Part shown: positions 34,606-46,800 of the stretch, in pieces
Layout: every line of letters starts with the position of its first letter
How positions within the stretch are numbered: position 1 is the stretch's first letter
Assembly: GCF_017591435.1 (NCBI RefSeq)
Contig: NC_059268.1
Location: 4,126,481-4,190,480, forward strand
Length of the DNA stretch: 64,000 nucleotides
Origin: Portunus trituberculatus
Lineage: Eukaryota; Arthropoda; Malacostraca; Decapoda; Portunidae
Reading direction: 5' to 3'
The notes under the pieces: model-generated
Databases searched by the model: none
The model's input: the letters and a program-made list of their open reading frames with translations, nothing else
What the model was told of the DNA's origin: nothing
Translations under genes and position numbers: made by a program

Positions 34606-34673
<68 letters not shown>
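34606..34673. repeat. (AT)n microsatellite expanded inside LINE ORF1
   Basis: About 34 AT units lie within the codons for CKDIYIKKNR. Sister copies carry only a few (about 4771-4787 and 60331-60342) or none (29930-29945). Translation gives a YI dipeptide run. Confidence 0.95.
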
Positions 34674-34682
<9 letters not shown>

Positions 34683-37600
34683 GAAGGAACGAGGAAAAGG
34701 AAGAGACACAATGAACTGGTGGCAGAAGCAAGAAAAAAAATAATGAAAGGTCAGAGGAGGAGAAGGCATTTTTGGAGAATTATAGGAGACAGGATAAGGA
34801 AATGGTATATAAAAGAGAAGAAGAGAAAAAAATGGAGCAAGTTTAACTAAAATGATAAGAACAAGAGATTAAAAATGATGTATACAAACATAGATGGGAT
34901 TTTATCTAGTAAATTAGAATTAAGAGATTACATAAAGAAAGAAGAACCAGATATTGTATGCCTGGTGGAAACAAAGTTAAATGAGGCAATAAAATAGACA
35001 TAGATAAAAGGTATAATATATGGAGGAGAGACAGAGTGGGTAAAGGAGGAGGAGGAGTCATGATGATGTTAAGGAAGGAGATAGTGGTAAATCAAGTGGA
35101 GTTTGGGAAGGAAAATCAGAAATACTGTATGTTAAGATGCATATTAATAAAAAGGAGTTAACAATCATTGGAACATATGTGCCACCAAAACAAACTCATG
35201 GACTAACCAAGAATATAAAGACATGATAGATGACACAATAAGGAGTCTTACAAGAATCATTAAAGAAAGGAGAAAAGTGATATTGGTAGAGATTTCAACT
35301 GTAAGGAGGTGGACTGGGAAAATTATGAAAGTGGTATGGGGAAGATGCCTGGGAGATAGATTCCTGAACCTAATGATAGATAATTTGATGGTCCAAAGAG
35401 TAAAGGAAAACACAAGATTCAGAGGAAACGATGAGCCGGCAAGATTGGACCTAGTTTTACAAGGGATATACAAATTAACGATGATATAAGATATAAGTGC
35501 CCATTGGGAAAGAGTGACCATGTAATATTAGAAATGGATATAGAAGAAGGAAAGGAAGATAGAGATGAATCATACAAAGGAGACCGATTAAATTACAGAA
35601 AGGCTGATATTGAGAATCTCAAGAACTATTTTAAAACGTAAACTGGGAGGAGATGGAAAACTCAGAAACGGTTCAAGAGAAATATAACTTATTTTTGGAA
35701 ATATACAAAACAGGGGTCAGGAATATGTCCCGAAATATAGACCTAAAGAAGAAGGAAAGAAAGATTGGTTTAATGCAAGATGTGCTAGGGCAAAGGAGAA
35801 ACGAGATGGAGCATGGAAAAGGTGGAGAAGAAACAGAAATCCAGAAAATAAGGAAAACTTCAAAACAGCAAGAAATGAATATGCTAAGGTGAGAAAGGAA
35901 GAAGAAAGGAACTATGAAAAGGACATTGTCGAAAAATGTAAGGAACAACCAAAATTGTTCTACAGATTCATAAATGGAAAAATAAGACAAAAAGAAACAA
36001 TAGAAAGGTTAAAAGGAGAGAACGGAATGGTGGAAGACCCCAAAAGTATGGCAGAACTGTTAAATAGTAAATTTCATGAGGTCTTTACTAAGGAATCCAA
36101 ATTTGAAAGACCACAGGGTAATAGAGACTGTCCATATGAAAGAGATTAAAGTAACCAAGCTTGAAATAAAAAAGTTGATGATGGAACTAGATGAGGAAAA
36201 GGCAATGGGACCGGATGAAGTCTCAGGCAGAATACTGAAAGAATGTAGGAAGAACTAGCAAGTCCTATATACAACATCATAAAATGCTCAATAGAAAATG
36301 GAACAGTGCCAGTGGAGTGGAAAAGAGCTGAGGTGGTTCCCATATATAAGAGCGGAAGGAAGGAAGAACCTTTAAATTACAGACCGGTATCACTAACTAG
36401 TGTAATATGCAAGATGTGTGAAAAAGTAATAAAGAAGCAATGGATTGAGTTTCTTGAAGACAACAAATTATTATCAAATAGCCAATTTGGTTTTAGAAAA
36501 GGTCGGTCATGTGTAACAAATTTATTGAGTTTCTACTCTAGAATAGTTGATAAAGTACAAGAGAGAGAGGATGGATTGACTGTATTTATTTAGATTTAAA
36601 AAGGCTTTTGATAAAGTGCCACATGAAAGATTACTATGGAAGTTAGAGGAGAAGGGTGGCTTAAAAGGAAGCACATTGAGATGGATGAAAAATTACTTAA
36701 GGGGGAGAGAAATAAGGACGATAGTTAAAGATATGAAGTCCAAGTGGAGAACAGTAGACAGCGGAGTGCCACAGGGGTCAGTATTGGCACCAATACTTTT
36801 CTCATATATATAAATGACATGCCAGAGGAGTGAACAGCTACATAAATCTGTTTGCGGACGATGCGAAACTGTGCAGAGTCATTAAACAAAAGAGGATTGT
36901 GAAATACTACAGGAAGACTTAAACAAGATCTGGAAATGGAGTAAAAATGGGAGATGGAATTCAATGTGGACAAAAGCCATGTCATGGAAATGGGAAAAAG
37001 TGAAAGACGACCAGTGGGAATCTATAAGATGGGAGATGGAGTAGAACTAGAAAAAGTAAAAAAGGAAAAGGACTTGGGAGTGACAATGGAAGAAAACAAT
37101 CAACCGGTAAGCCATATTGATAGAATTTTCAGAGAGACGTATAATTTGCTAAGGAATATTGGATTAGCATTTCACTATATGGACAAAGAAATGATGAAGA
37201 AATTGATAAGTACTAAAATAAGACCTAGATTGGAATATGCAGGAGTTGTGTGGACCCCCATAAAAAAAACACATAAGAAAATTGGAGACTACAAAAATGG
37301 CTACAAGAATGGTTCCAGAATTTAAAGGGATGACATATGAGGAGAGACTAAAGGCTATGGATCTACCAACCCTGGAACAGAGAAGAGAGAGGGATCTGAT
37401 ACAAGTTTATAAATTGATTAACGGAATGGATCAAGTGGATAATGAGAAACTAATCCTGAGAGAAGAATATGACATTAGAAGCACAAGATCGCATAGTAAG
37501 AAACTGAGGAAGGGAAGATGTCTGAGAGATGTTAAAAAATTTAGTTTCCCACAAAGATGTGTTGAGACTTGGAACAGTTTGAGTGAGGAAGTGGTGTCAG

Positions 37601-37710
37601 CAAAGAGTGTACATAGTTTTAAAGAAAAATTGGATAAGTGTAGATATGGAGACGGGGCCACATGAGCATAAAGCCCAGGCCCTGTAAAACTACAACTAGG
37701 TAAATACACA

Positions 37711-37817
37711 GAAGTTTTAAAGAAAAATTGGATAAGTGTAGATATGGAGACGGGGCCACATGAGCATAGAGCGCAGGCCGTGTAAAACTACAACTAGGTA
37801 AATATAACAAGGTAAAT

Positions 37818-37818
<1 letters not shown>
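37711..37818 (+). mobile_element. CR1 3'-end fragment
   Basis: About 105 bp repeating the last part of a CR1 copy (AAGTTTTAAAGAAAAATTGG, GATATGGAGACGGGGCCACA, CTACAACTAGGTAAATATAA), directly after the tail of the full-length copy and before an AC tract. Either a very short 5'-truncated insertion or a tandem duplication of the 3' end. Confidence 0.8.

Positions 37819-37845
<27 letters not shown>
37817..37845. repeat. (AC)n microsatellite
   Basis: About 14 AC units between the CR1 3' fragment and the next plus-strand CR1 copy. Confidence 0.97.
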
Positions 37846-37849
<4 letters not shown>

Positions 37850-38545
37850 GAGTCAACAAGGTACAGGGGAGAAGAAGAATCATCATTACTTGACCTAGTA
37901 TTCACAAAGAAACCAGAGCCTCCTCCTCAGTCCAATGGGAAGAAGTGATCATGTGACATTAGAGCTGGAAATACAGGAGGAGGATGGGATAAGTTACACA
38001 GAAGTCTACAAAAAAGAGAGATTAAATTATGCAAGAACAGATTTTGAAAAATTGAAGAACTTTTTTGCTGACATTATGTACAAAAGTACAATACAAGAAA
38101 AATATGAAATATTCTTACATAAATATAATGAAGAAGTAAAGAAATATGTACCTTTTTATAGAGTTAAGAAAAAAATTCACACTTGGTACAATGCTAGGTA
38201 TGCAGACATGAAAAAGGCAAAAGATAAAGCTTGGAAGAAACTCAAAGCAGAGAAATGACAATAACAGACAGCAACATAAGGATGTGAGAAATGAATATAT
38301 TAGAGTAAGGAGAGAGAAAGAAAGAAACTTTGAGAAGGATGTGGTGAGTAACAGCAAAAAGACAAACCCAAGTTTTTCTACAAATTCATAAATGGTACAA
38401 TGAAAAACATGGAAACAATAGAAAAAATAATTAAAGGAGGGAGGGCATACCAATCAGAGAAGGAAATGTGCAAAATAATGAATGAGAGCTTCAAAACAGT
38501 GTTCACTCTAGATTTTACAGAACCAAATAAGACATTGCATTACCA

Positions 38546-39815
38546 ATTTTAGGGACTTCGGTGAAACCTTTGCTGTCGGCCTTGACATATCGAAAGCCTT
38601 CGATAGAGTCTGGCACAAATCTTTAATTTCTAAACTACCCTCCTACGGATTCTATCCTTCTCTCTGTACCTTCATCTCCAGTTTCCTTTCCGATCGTTCT
38701 ATTGCTGCTGTAGTAGACGGTCACTGTTCTTCTCCTAAAACTATCAACAGTGGTGTTCCACAGGGTTCTGTCCTATCACCCACTCTCTTTCTATTATTCA
38801 TCAATGATCTCCTAAATCTGACTCAATGCCCTATCCACTCCTATGCTGATGATACCACCCTGCATTATTCAACAGCGTTCAACAGACGCCCAACCCAACA
38901 ACAATTAAATGACTCAAGGTGAGATGCTATAGGACGCCTAACTTCTGATCTTTCACTTGTTTCTGATTGGGGCAGAGAAACCTGGTTTTGTTCAATGCCT
39001 CAAAACTCAATTTCTACAACTATCTACTCGACATAACCTTCCAGACAACTATCCTCTCTTCTTCAATAACACTCAACTTCCCTCTCCTCTACATTAAACA
39101 CACTCGGTCTATCCTTCACTAAAAATCTAAACTGGAAATTTCACATCTCTACTCTTGCTAAATCAGCTTCCAAGAAGTTAGGTGTCCTATGGCGTCTTCG
39201 TCCATTTTCTCTCCTCCCAGCTGCTTGCTCTGTACAAGGGCCTTATCCGCCCGTGTATGGAGTATGGCTCTCATGTCTGGGGATCCACACACAGCTTTAC
39301 TAAACAAGGTGGAATCTAAAGCTTTTCGTCTTATCAACTCTTCTCCTCTAACTGACTGTCTTGATTCTTTAAGTCACCGCCGCAATGTTGCATCTTTATC
39401 TGTCTTCTACCGCTGTTTTCATGCTGTCTGCTCTTCTGAACTTGCTAACTGCATGCCTTCCCCTCCTGCGGCCTCGCTGCACAAGACTCTCTACTTCTTC
39501 TCATCCCTATTCTGTCCATCTTCCTAATGCAAGAGTTAACCAGTATCTTCACTCCTTCATTCCCTACACTGGTAAACTCTGGAACTCTCTACCTGTGTCT
39601 GTATTTCCACCTGCCTATGACTTAAACTCTTTCAAAAGAGGAGTGTCAAGACACCTCTTCGTTAACTGGACCCTCCTTTTAGATTTTTTGTTTTTCTCTT
39701 TCTACTTTCCTCTTAACAGGGCCTGGCAACCAGCGGGATTTTTTTTTTTCCAACACTTTGTTTGCCCTTGGCCAGTGCCCTTGTAATGTAAAAAAAAAAA
39801 AAAAAAAAAAAAAAA
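38546..39815 (+). mobile_element. 5'-truncated jockey/I-like LINE nested in a CR1 copy
   Basis: Begins in RT (FRDFGETFAVGLDISKAFDR) and ends with poly(A) at 39790-39815. In sequence it contains SGVPQGSVLSPTLFLLFIND, IHSYADDTTLHY (YADD active site), a short palm and thumb region, KAFRLINSSPLTDCLDSL near 39310, RVNQYLHSFIPYTGKLWNSL near 39530 and KRGVSRHL near 39640. Small frameshifts break it. ATTAC occurs just left (38538-38544) and just after the poly(A), a possible short target duplication. Confidence 0.85.
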
Positions 39816-40653
39816 TGATTACAGGAAATCACAGTGCACAAAGAAGATATTAGAAGATTATTGGACAATTTGGATGTCCGAAAAGCAACGGGGCAGGATG
39901 GTGTTTCAGGCTGGGTGCTACAAGTATGTAAAGAGCAAATACTGGATCCAATTTTGGATATAATTACAAGTTCACTAAATGAAGGGAAAGTTCCACTAGA
40001 ATGGAAAAGAGCCAACATAATACTGATATTTAAAGGAGAAAAGGCAAGTGAGCTGTTAAATTACAGACTGGTGTCACTTACAAGCGCAATGGGAGAGTTG
40101 TGTGAAATAATTATTGAGGAAAAATGGGTTGAACATCTGGAAGAAGAACAAGTCATAACAAACATACAATTTGGGTTCAGAACAAGTTGGTCATGTGTGT
40201 CAAATTCATTAAGCTTCTACTCTAGGGTAATAGAAGGACTGGATAACAGAAATGGATGGGTGAGCACAGTATACCTGACATAAAAAATGCTTTTGATAAA
40301 GTCCCTCATGGAAGACTACTTTGGAAATTAGAGAACATAGGAGAACTGCGAGGAACTTTGTTAGAATGGACAAGGGATTATTTGGAAGACAAGGAGATGA
40401 GAACTGTGATCAGAGATACATACTCATCTTGGGGTAAAATAATAAGTGGAGTGCCACAAGAGTCAGTGTTAGCCCCTATTATGTTTGAGATTTATGTAAA
40501 TGACATTCACAATGAGATAAACAGTTACATTAATCTATTTGCTGATGATGCAAAGCTACTAAGAGTTATCAAAACCCAAGATGACTGTTTGCTCTTACAG
40601 GAAGATATAAACAAGATCTACGAGTGGAGTAAGAAGTTGAAATTGGAGATTAA

Positions 40654-41399
40654 CCCCTAGCCGGCGGCAGTGGACGTTGGCTGTCTCCTAAAATGTGAAT
40701 CGTCTATATATAGCTTCTGCCGCCTACTGGTGTGCAGCATAAATTTAGTTACACCGCATTTTGTTACGTTTTGACAGCATCTTTATATAGACTCTACCGC
40801 AATTTCGCGCCGTGTTTACAAGTTTCTCAAATCAAACTTTAGGCTTTAAAGTGAAATTTCTTTATATGTTTACTAGAATAATGGAGTCACTCACACCCAC
40901 AGTAAAAATGTGTCCAGGACTTGTGACCTGGATGTGGTTTCCTCCACCCTCCCAATTTTTTTGTTTTTGTTTTTTGCTTTTTCAGTTATGTGATGGTTTC
41001 CTCTCTTACTAACTCATCATCTAAATCATGCGCTAGAATCAGCTGTAAATCCTCATCAGTGATTCTCCTCCTTGTAGGAAGCATGGTTGTGCCTAAAATT
41101 CCCAAATATGTCCAAGAAATAATACTATATTGGTGGAATGACAGGCAGACAGGAGCACTCCACCCTGCCTGAAAGCTGGGAACAGAGTGTCGTATGAGTG
41201 TGAGAAGTCACGTGCACAAGGCCACTCTTGACTTGCCAGTTATCATTTTTGTGGCTCGGGGGCACTCACACGTGGCCGTCTATATATAGTCGATGCTTAG
41301 AAATACAAGGGATAAATTTTGGAGACGAGTCTATATATAGTCACCCAAATTTTGATACAATCAGGACCGTCTATATATAGTTCCACCGCCGGCTAAGGG
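40654..41399. mobile_element. piggyBac-like MITE with TTAA target duplication
   Basis: A 746-bp non-coding element flanked by TTAA at 40650-40653 and 41400-41403. Its ends are inverted: CCCCTAGCCGGCGG at the left and CCGCCGGCTAAGGG at the right. Removing it and one TTAA restores the CR1 reading (LKLEIN then TKKCHVMEL). Inside each end lie several copies of the palindrome-like GTCTATATATAG (40712, 41277, 41327, 41369). No transposase is encoded, so it would need a piggyBac transposase in trans. Clean TTAA restoration supports the family assignment. Confidence 0.9.
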
Positions 41400-42162
41400 T
41401 TAATACCAAGAAATGTCATGTAATGGAACTAGGAAAAAGCAAAAGAAGACCAGTATGGGACTATTTGATTGGAGAGGAACAAATAACAAAGACTAAAGAG
41501 GAAAAAGATCTGGGAGTGCTTATATAGGAAAATCTGAACCCTGAAAAACATATAAGCAAGATATTTGGTATATCATATAAAATGTTGACTAATATATGAA
41601 TGGCATTTCAATTTATGGACAAAGATATGATGAAAAAAATCATCACAAGCATGATATGTCCAAAGCTGGAATATGCAGCAGTGGTGTGGTCTCCGAGCTC
41701 TATAAAAGATACAAGAAGATTAGAATGGATACAGAAGATTGCCGCAAAGATGGTGCCGGAACTAAAGGACCTAAAATATGAAGTGCGGCTAAAGGAAATG
41801 AGACTACCCACCTTACAAGGTAGAAGAGAAGAAGGAAATCTAATAACAATGTACAAGATAGTCAATGGCTTTGAAAAGATAGACAAAGATGATATAGTGC
41901 TGTTGACAGAAGAGGATGGAAGGACAAGAGATCATGTAAAGGAAATCAGGATGAGGCAATGTGTAAAGGATATTGGAAAATACAGTTTTCCACACAGAAT
42001 GGTGGAAAAAGTGGAATGCATTGAATAATGAAGTTGTTACAGCACATAATGTGCATAACTTAAGGAAAAATTGGATAAATGGAGGCATGGAGGCAGGACA
42101 CTATGAGCCTCGCTCGAACCCTGTACAATACAACTAGGTAAATACAACTAGGTAAATGCACA

Positions 42163-43838
42163 TATAATGGATGACAGACTACTTAACAGATAGGGAAATG
42201 AGGACAATGATAAGAGACACCCCATCAAGTTGGAGCACAATCACTGATGGCATACCACAGGGTTCAGTGCTGGCACCAATTATGTTCCAAGTACAGGGGA
42301 TCCTTGCAATTCGACAGGGTTAGGGCAGTTTTTCATTGGTCGAATCAGCGTTTATTCGAATCGTGAAGCAATTTTTCCCATAAGATACTTAAGAATTACG
42401 GGGGATAGAGACCAACCTCCAGCCTAGACCCCCCAAAAAACATCACTATAACCTCTAAAAAACACTAATTTAGAGTAAATCAGTACTATTAAAGGCTTCA
42501 TTTATATCGCACAGGGTGGCGTCATTTTAACGGGGTATCACACTGGCTTATGATACACAGAACGCGGGCCATGGTTCTTGGTGCGAAACCAGGAACATTA
42601 TCACACACAAGCTGGCTGCGTTTTTCCTATGCTAGGCAAACGGCCCAGCAACCAAGACCAAGTCTAATCAATGCAAACCTGAACAAAACCATGCTGCTTA
42701 TATCTCAACCTGTGCTTTGTGCTGCCATTGCACTTGCACTTCCAGTTATTGAAGAAAAGGAAGAAAAGGAAACTAGGGAAGAACCAAGAGCTGCGCATCA
42801 GCAACTTTTGGAGTTGATATGAACCCAAACTATCGACATGATAAACATATATTTCATCTTTCAAGACTGAAGAAATATTCAATATTCAATATATGAAAAA
42901 TTCAGGCACGTTCTTTTTAGTTTGAATGATAGCGTTTTATTACATAGCTTATGTTTATTTTTTTTTCATTGGGACGGCATACAAAGAACCGGAATGGATA
43001 TGAAACCATCCCAACTTTGCTCCACTAATCCCGGGAAAGTTCCAGCTATCTGGAGTGGATGTTCCTCGTTCCGTGTATCATAGGCCAGTGTGATAACCCC
43101 TTACATGAATTTACGGCGAATTTGGGGCGGGCGGAACTGACTGGGTGGGTGGCACACGAGATATGAATGTCGAATTGGCGAGTCAGTCGGTTGAGCCTTG
43201 AGGGTATTAATTAAATGAATTCAAATTGGCAATAATTTGAACTGTGAACGGTCGAATCATGAGGATCCACTATATATATATTAACGACATGCAAGAGGGT
43301 CTGAGTAGCTACATAAATTTATTTGTGGATGATGCAAAATTTTTGAGAGTAGTAAGGAACATTAAAGACTGTAGGGAATTGTAGGAAGATATTAACAAGA
43401 TCTGGAAGTGGAGCCAAGAGTGGAAATTATATCTTAATACTACAAAATGCCATGTAATGGAAATGGGTAAGAAAAGACCTTTATATGTTGGACTACAAAA
43501 TGGGAGAAGAGATTATAATGAAAAGGAGTGAAGAAAAAAAACTGGGAATGATTATAAAAGACAACCTGACTCCAGAAAGACATATAAATGGGTTATTTGC
43601 TTCAACATACAGGACACTAACATCATGGTGGCATTTCACTACAAGGACAAGAGTATGATGAAAAAGATCACAACCACTATGATAAGACCTAGATTAGAAT
43701 ATGCAGCAATGGGAGATCAAGAAAATGGAAAGAATCCAAAGGACTGCTACAAAGATGGTGCCAGAAATAAAGGATCTTCAATATGAAAAAAGACTGAAGG
43801 AAATGGAACAACCATTTTTGAAGGACAGATGGAAGAGA
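42163..43838 (+). mobile_element. CR1-type LINE copy interrupted by a pogo-like MITE
   Basis: A short diverged CR1 copy following the tail at 42162. It reads LTDREMRTMIRDTPSSW and GIPQGSVLAPIMFQV up to 42293. The MITE intervenes, and the frame resumes with YINDMQEGLSSYINLFVDDA (FVDD instead of FADD) near 43280, then RPRLEYAA near 43690 and KMVPEIKDLQYEKRLKEME. It stops near 43838, where an RTE-type LINE on the other strand begins. Confidence 0.82.
42294..43272. mobile_element. pogo/Tigger-like MITE with TA target duplication
   Basis: Non-coding element of about 980 bp with degenerate terminal inverted repeats: CAGGGGATCCTTGCAATTCG at the left and, inverted at the right, TAGTGGATCCTCATGATTCG. 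It is flanked by TA (the right side is ambiguous because of a TATATA run). Excision restores the CR1 frame MFQV-YINDM. TA duplication and a CAG start suggest the pogo/Tigger branch of Tc1/mariner. The internal frame at 42550-42822 has no recognised domain. Confidence 0.8.
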
Positions 43839-46800
43839 TCAATCAATCAATCATGGGGTCCATACACCAGGGGGCATATTGCCTCGCTTACCCTATGGTA
43901 CCATTACAGGCAGTCATGCCTCACAAGTCTCAATACAAACTCCCTTCCTGTGCCAAGTAACTCTCAGCAAGAAGCATCAACTTGCCACAGCCATGAGTTC
44001 TGTGGACATCCCCTTGGCCTCCTCCATGCTGGGTTATCCCTTTTGGAGACAACCCGATATACAGGATTGGCTTCTGGGTAGTGTGCCACATGCCCATATA
44101 GTTGCAGTTGGCATTGACAGACTAAGCTGGTAATCAGCCTCAAATCAGTCTCATGGAGCAATTGTTGATTTGACACAAAGTCATATCAGTGGTACCCCAT
44201 TATCCTGCAAAAGCATCCAGCACCAAAGACATCAATGTGCCTCTTCAGATTGGTGTTTAGCATCCATGTCTCAAAACCACAGAGTAAGACAGGGATCACC
44301 AGCAACCTGAAGATCTGAATCTTCGTCCATCTGCACAGGTACCGACAACGCCAAATACTTGTGTTGAGTGAGTCCATAACACTGTGGGCAAGACCAATCC
44401 ACCGTACAACTTCCTGGCTCAACCCACTGTCATTACGCACTACACTACCAAGGTATGTGAAGTTTTCCAAGCCCTCAATGTCCTCACCACATGCATGGAC
44501 GGACTGTACTGTTTTATCCAGTAAGCCTCCAAACACCTGAAGCTTGGTCTTAGGCAAGGAAACCTGGAGTCCCAAGGGCCTTGCCTCCTTGAGTAGTGTC
44601 TTTAGGGCCATTACCAGAATCTCCAGTGACTCAGCAAAGATTTTTTTTTTATGAAGGGAAGAGAACCAGCCAAGGGCAAAAAAAAAAGAAAAGATTAAAA
44701 AAATACCCACTTGAGTGCTGGTTCTCTACAAAGAGAAAAACGTCAGTCAATATTAGGGAGCAAATGCCTCGATACCTCCCTCTTAAAAGAAGACAAGTCG
44801 TAGGAAGTCGGAAATACAGATGCAAGGAATGAGTTCCAGAGTTTACCAGTTAAAGGTATGAATGATTGAGAGTACTGGTTAACTCTTACGTTAGAGAATT
44901 GGACAGATTAGGGATGAGAGGAAGAAGAAAGCCTTATGCAGCGAGGCTGCAGGAGGAGGGGAGGCATGCAGTTAGCAAGATCAGTAGAACAGTTAGCAAG
45001 AAAATAACGATAAAAGATAGAAAGAGATGTAACATTTCAGCAGTGAGAAAGAAACTAAAGATAGTTAGTCAGAAGAGGGGAGTTGATGAGACAAAAAGCT
45101 TTTGATTCCACCCTATCTAGTAAAACTGTGTGACTGGAACAACCCCCCCAAAAAAAACATGTGAAGAGTACTCCATACAGGGGCAGATAAGGCTCTTATA
45201 TAGAGTAAGCAGTTGGAGAGGCAAGAAAAACTGGCAGAGACGCCTCAGAACACCTAACTTCATAGAAGCTGTTTTAGCAAGAGATGAAATGTGAAGTTTC
45301 CAATAAAGATTTTGAGTAAAGGACAGACCGAGGATATTCAGTGTGGAAGAGGGAGACAGTTGAGTGTCATTGAAGAAGAGGGGATAGTTGTTTGGAAAGT
45401 TGTGTCGAGTTGATAGATAGAGGAATTAAGTTTTTGAGGCATTGAAAACTACTAGATTTTTCTGCCCAAATCGGAAATCAAAGAAAGATCGGAAGTCAGG
45501 CGTTCTGTGGTGTCCCTACATGATCTGTTGACTTCCTGAAGGGTTGGTCGTCTCTGAAAGGACGTGGAAAGATGTAGGGTGGCATCATTAGCGTAAGAGT
45601 GGATAGGGCTAGAAGTTTGGGTAAGATCATTAATGAATAATAGAAAGAAAGTGGGTGACAGGACAGAACCCTGAGGAACACCACTATTAATAGATTTAGG
45701 AGAAGAACAGTGGTCATCTACCACAGCACCAATAGAATGGTTGGAAGAGAGGAGGATAGAAGCTGTAGGAGGGCAATTTTGAAATCAAAGCTTTATGCCA
45801 GACTCTTATCAAAAGCTTTTGATATGTCTAATGCTACAGTATTGGCAAAAACAAGATCAGTAATCCCAATATTGCCAACAGATGCTCCACAATGACTTTG
45901 GTCTACAACTCTGCCTTGTACCCAGTCCATGCAAATGTTGAAAAGTGATGGAGCAAGCACACATCCCTGCCTCACTCCCATATTCACAGGGAAAAAGCTG
46001 GACAAGCTCCCTCCACACTTCACAGCACTCACAGTCCCAGAGTAGAGGCCAGTTAATAGACCAATAATCCTTGCAGGAATCCTACGGAGATGCAGAAGAT
46101 CTGAGAGTGTCTCTCGATGCACTGAATCAAATGACTTCTTGAGACTGAGATAGACTGCAAGTATCCCTTGTTGAAACTCACGTCAGCACTTCACCAGTAC
46201 ATGAAACGCTAGGATCTGGTCAGTTGTTGAGTTACCGAGTGTGAACCCAGACTGTCCAGGTCTCTGGTGTTTCAGCAGGTGACTGCAGATATGTATCAAC
46301 AGCAAATGGGCAAGCACCTTGCCTGGTACACTGACCAGTGATATACCGTGGTAGTTGTTGCAGTCCTGACAGTCCCCTTTCCCCTTCCAGATAGGAATGA
46401 CCAACTCCTTTTTCCAGTCAGGGGGAATGGTACCTGAATGCCATATAGCAGTCAAGACAGCATGCAACCCATGGCCTCACCCTTCGCTTTGAGCAGCTCT
46501 ACACTTATGTTGCAGATGCCAGCTGCCTTTCCACCCTTCAACTTTGCCACAGCCTCTTTCACATCAATGGAGGATGCAGTTTCATCAATGGGTGGATCAG
46601 CATCCAGCATCTGTAACCCTGCAGTTTGGAGCTGTCCGCTTGGAGGATCTACCATGAACAGCTGCTCAAAGTACTCAGCCCAACAAGCCATCTGCCCATC
46701 TGCATCCAATACAAAAAACCACTTGCTGTTTGGATAGCACTCGCCTGAGATGTAGACTTGGAGCAATTTCTTCAGGACTCGATAGGCAAGTCGGAGGTCA

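Larger units (their letters stand above)
33630..37710 (+). mobile_element. CR1-type LINE copy, subfamily 1, full length
   Basis: About 4.1 kb. The 5' end (GAGACGCGGTCGAGGAAGGA) is shared with the minus-strand copy at 57279-61312 (there GCAGCAGAGGAAGGACGC). It has a 5' UTR of about 135 bp, coiled-coil ORF1 from 33766, ORF1 C-terminal domain (34405 on) with an expanded AT repeat, EN (34870-35640), linker, RT (36076 to about 36900: GPDEVSGRILKECR, YRPVSLTSVI, GFRKGRSC, SGVPQGSVLAPILF) and C-terminal region (36954-37665), then the tail. Frameshifts are frequent, several at homopolymers and several shared with 17595-20211 and 57279-61312. Confidence 0.88.
37846..42162 (+). mobile_element. CR1-type LINE copy, diverged subfamily, with two nested insertions
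   Basis: One 5'-truncated CR1 copy interrupted by a jockey-like LINE (38546-39815) and a piggyBac-like MITE (40654-41399). The parts read on: endonuclease end and linker 37860-38545 (GRSDHVTLELEIQEED, FYRVKKKIHTWYNARYADM), RT 39834-40650 (GQDGVSGWVLQVCKEQI, LNYRLVSLTSAM, AFDKVPHGRLLWKLE, SGVPQESVLAPIMF, LFADDAKLLRV) and the C-terminal region 41400-42100 (CHVMELGKSKRRPVW, CPKLEYAAVVWSP, LPTLQGRREEGNL). The tail is CAACTAGGTAAATACAACTA then GGTAAATGCACAT. It is clearly older than its flanking copies. Confidence 0.85.

Noticed and set aside
42550..42822. Host gene or transposase ORF (90 aa) inside the MITE
   Set aside because: No recognised domain, small size, and it lies within a terminal-inverted-repeat element without other coding evidence.
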